Positions 22,760 to 22,768 of a stretch of 22,768 nt of DNA are shown one piece after another (within the stretch, counting starts at the first letter, position 1; each line of letters begins with the position of its first letter). Source of the DNA: Ruminococcaceae bacterium UBA7217. GTDB lineage: Bacteria; Bacillota; Clostridia; Oscillospirales; Acutalibacteraceae. Both the position numbers and the translations under genes were made by a program. The notes beneath the pieces are model-generated. The model did no database searches and was not told where the DNA came from. It was given only the letters and a program-made list of their open reading frames with translations. The DNA is taken from assembly GCA_002490425.1 (NCBI GenBank), contig DKTZ01000056.1:2245-25012 (forward strand), read 5' to 3'.

Positions 22760-22768
22760 TATTAAATA

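Overview
The window looks like a chromosomal segment of a Gram-positive, low-to-moderate G+C Clostridia species, most likely a gut Oscillospiraceae/Ruminococcaceae relative. This rests on consensus sigma-A promoters (TTGACT or TTGCAA, 17 bp, TATAAT), strong AGGAGG-type ribosome sites, a CIRCE element on groESL, a Gram-positive type LexA box on recA, a cysteine T-box, an NdoA-type MazF, and ORF order (recA-recX-rimO-pgsA, cysE-cysS). Family is inferred from gene content and was not checked against databases. There is no phage, transposase, CRISPR array, rRNA or convincing tRNA.

Layout. 1-1661: a YabE-like cell-wall protein (DUF348/G5/3D) with a consensus promoter and a structured leader of about 185 nt that can sequester its own ribosome site. 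1733-4344: a bifunctional NAD(P)HX repair enzyme, a small lipoprotein of unknown function and a MazF/NdoA toxin without a visible antitoxin, behind a heavily hairpinned leader. 4408-6492: the heat-shock groES-groEL operon under CIRCE/HrcA control. 6500-11446: a self-contained three-gene operon with a consensus promoter and its own terminator: a beta-hydroxyacid dehydrogenase, a GPH-family sugar symporter and an 831-residue cytoplasmic protein that looks like a divergent GH57/GH38-type glycosidase. This is the most likely undescribed system here.

11447-14611: argG and argH (last two steps of arginine synthesis), with two hairpin-rich dispersed repeats before and after argG and ArgR-like sites before argG. 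14682-15777: a predicted membrane protein with an N-terminal XRE-like helix-turn-helix. 15796-16067 on the minus strand: rpmB, divergent from recA. 16111-19810: recA-recX-rimO-pgsA, tightly overlapped and led by a LexA box. 19824-22157: a cysteine T-box leader followed by cysE-cysS, coupling cysteine synthesis and cysteinyl-tRNA formation to the charging of tRNA-Cys. 22167-22652 on the minus strand: a second small lipoprotein of unknown function, converging on cysS. A consensus plus-strand promoter at the right edge points to a gene beyond the window.

Most genes are ordinary housekeeping genes. The parts that deserve a second look are the yabE leader, the mazF leader, the dehydrogenase/transporter/glycosidase operon, the XRE-membrane protein and the modular repeats around argG.
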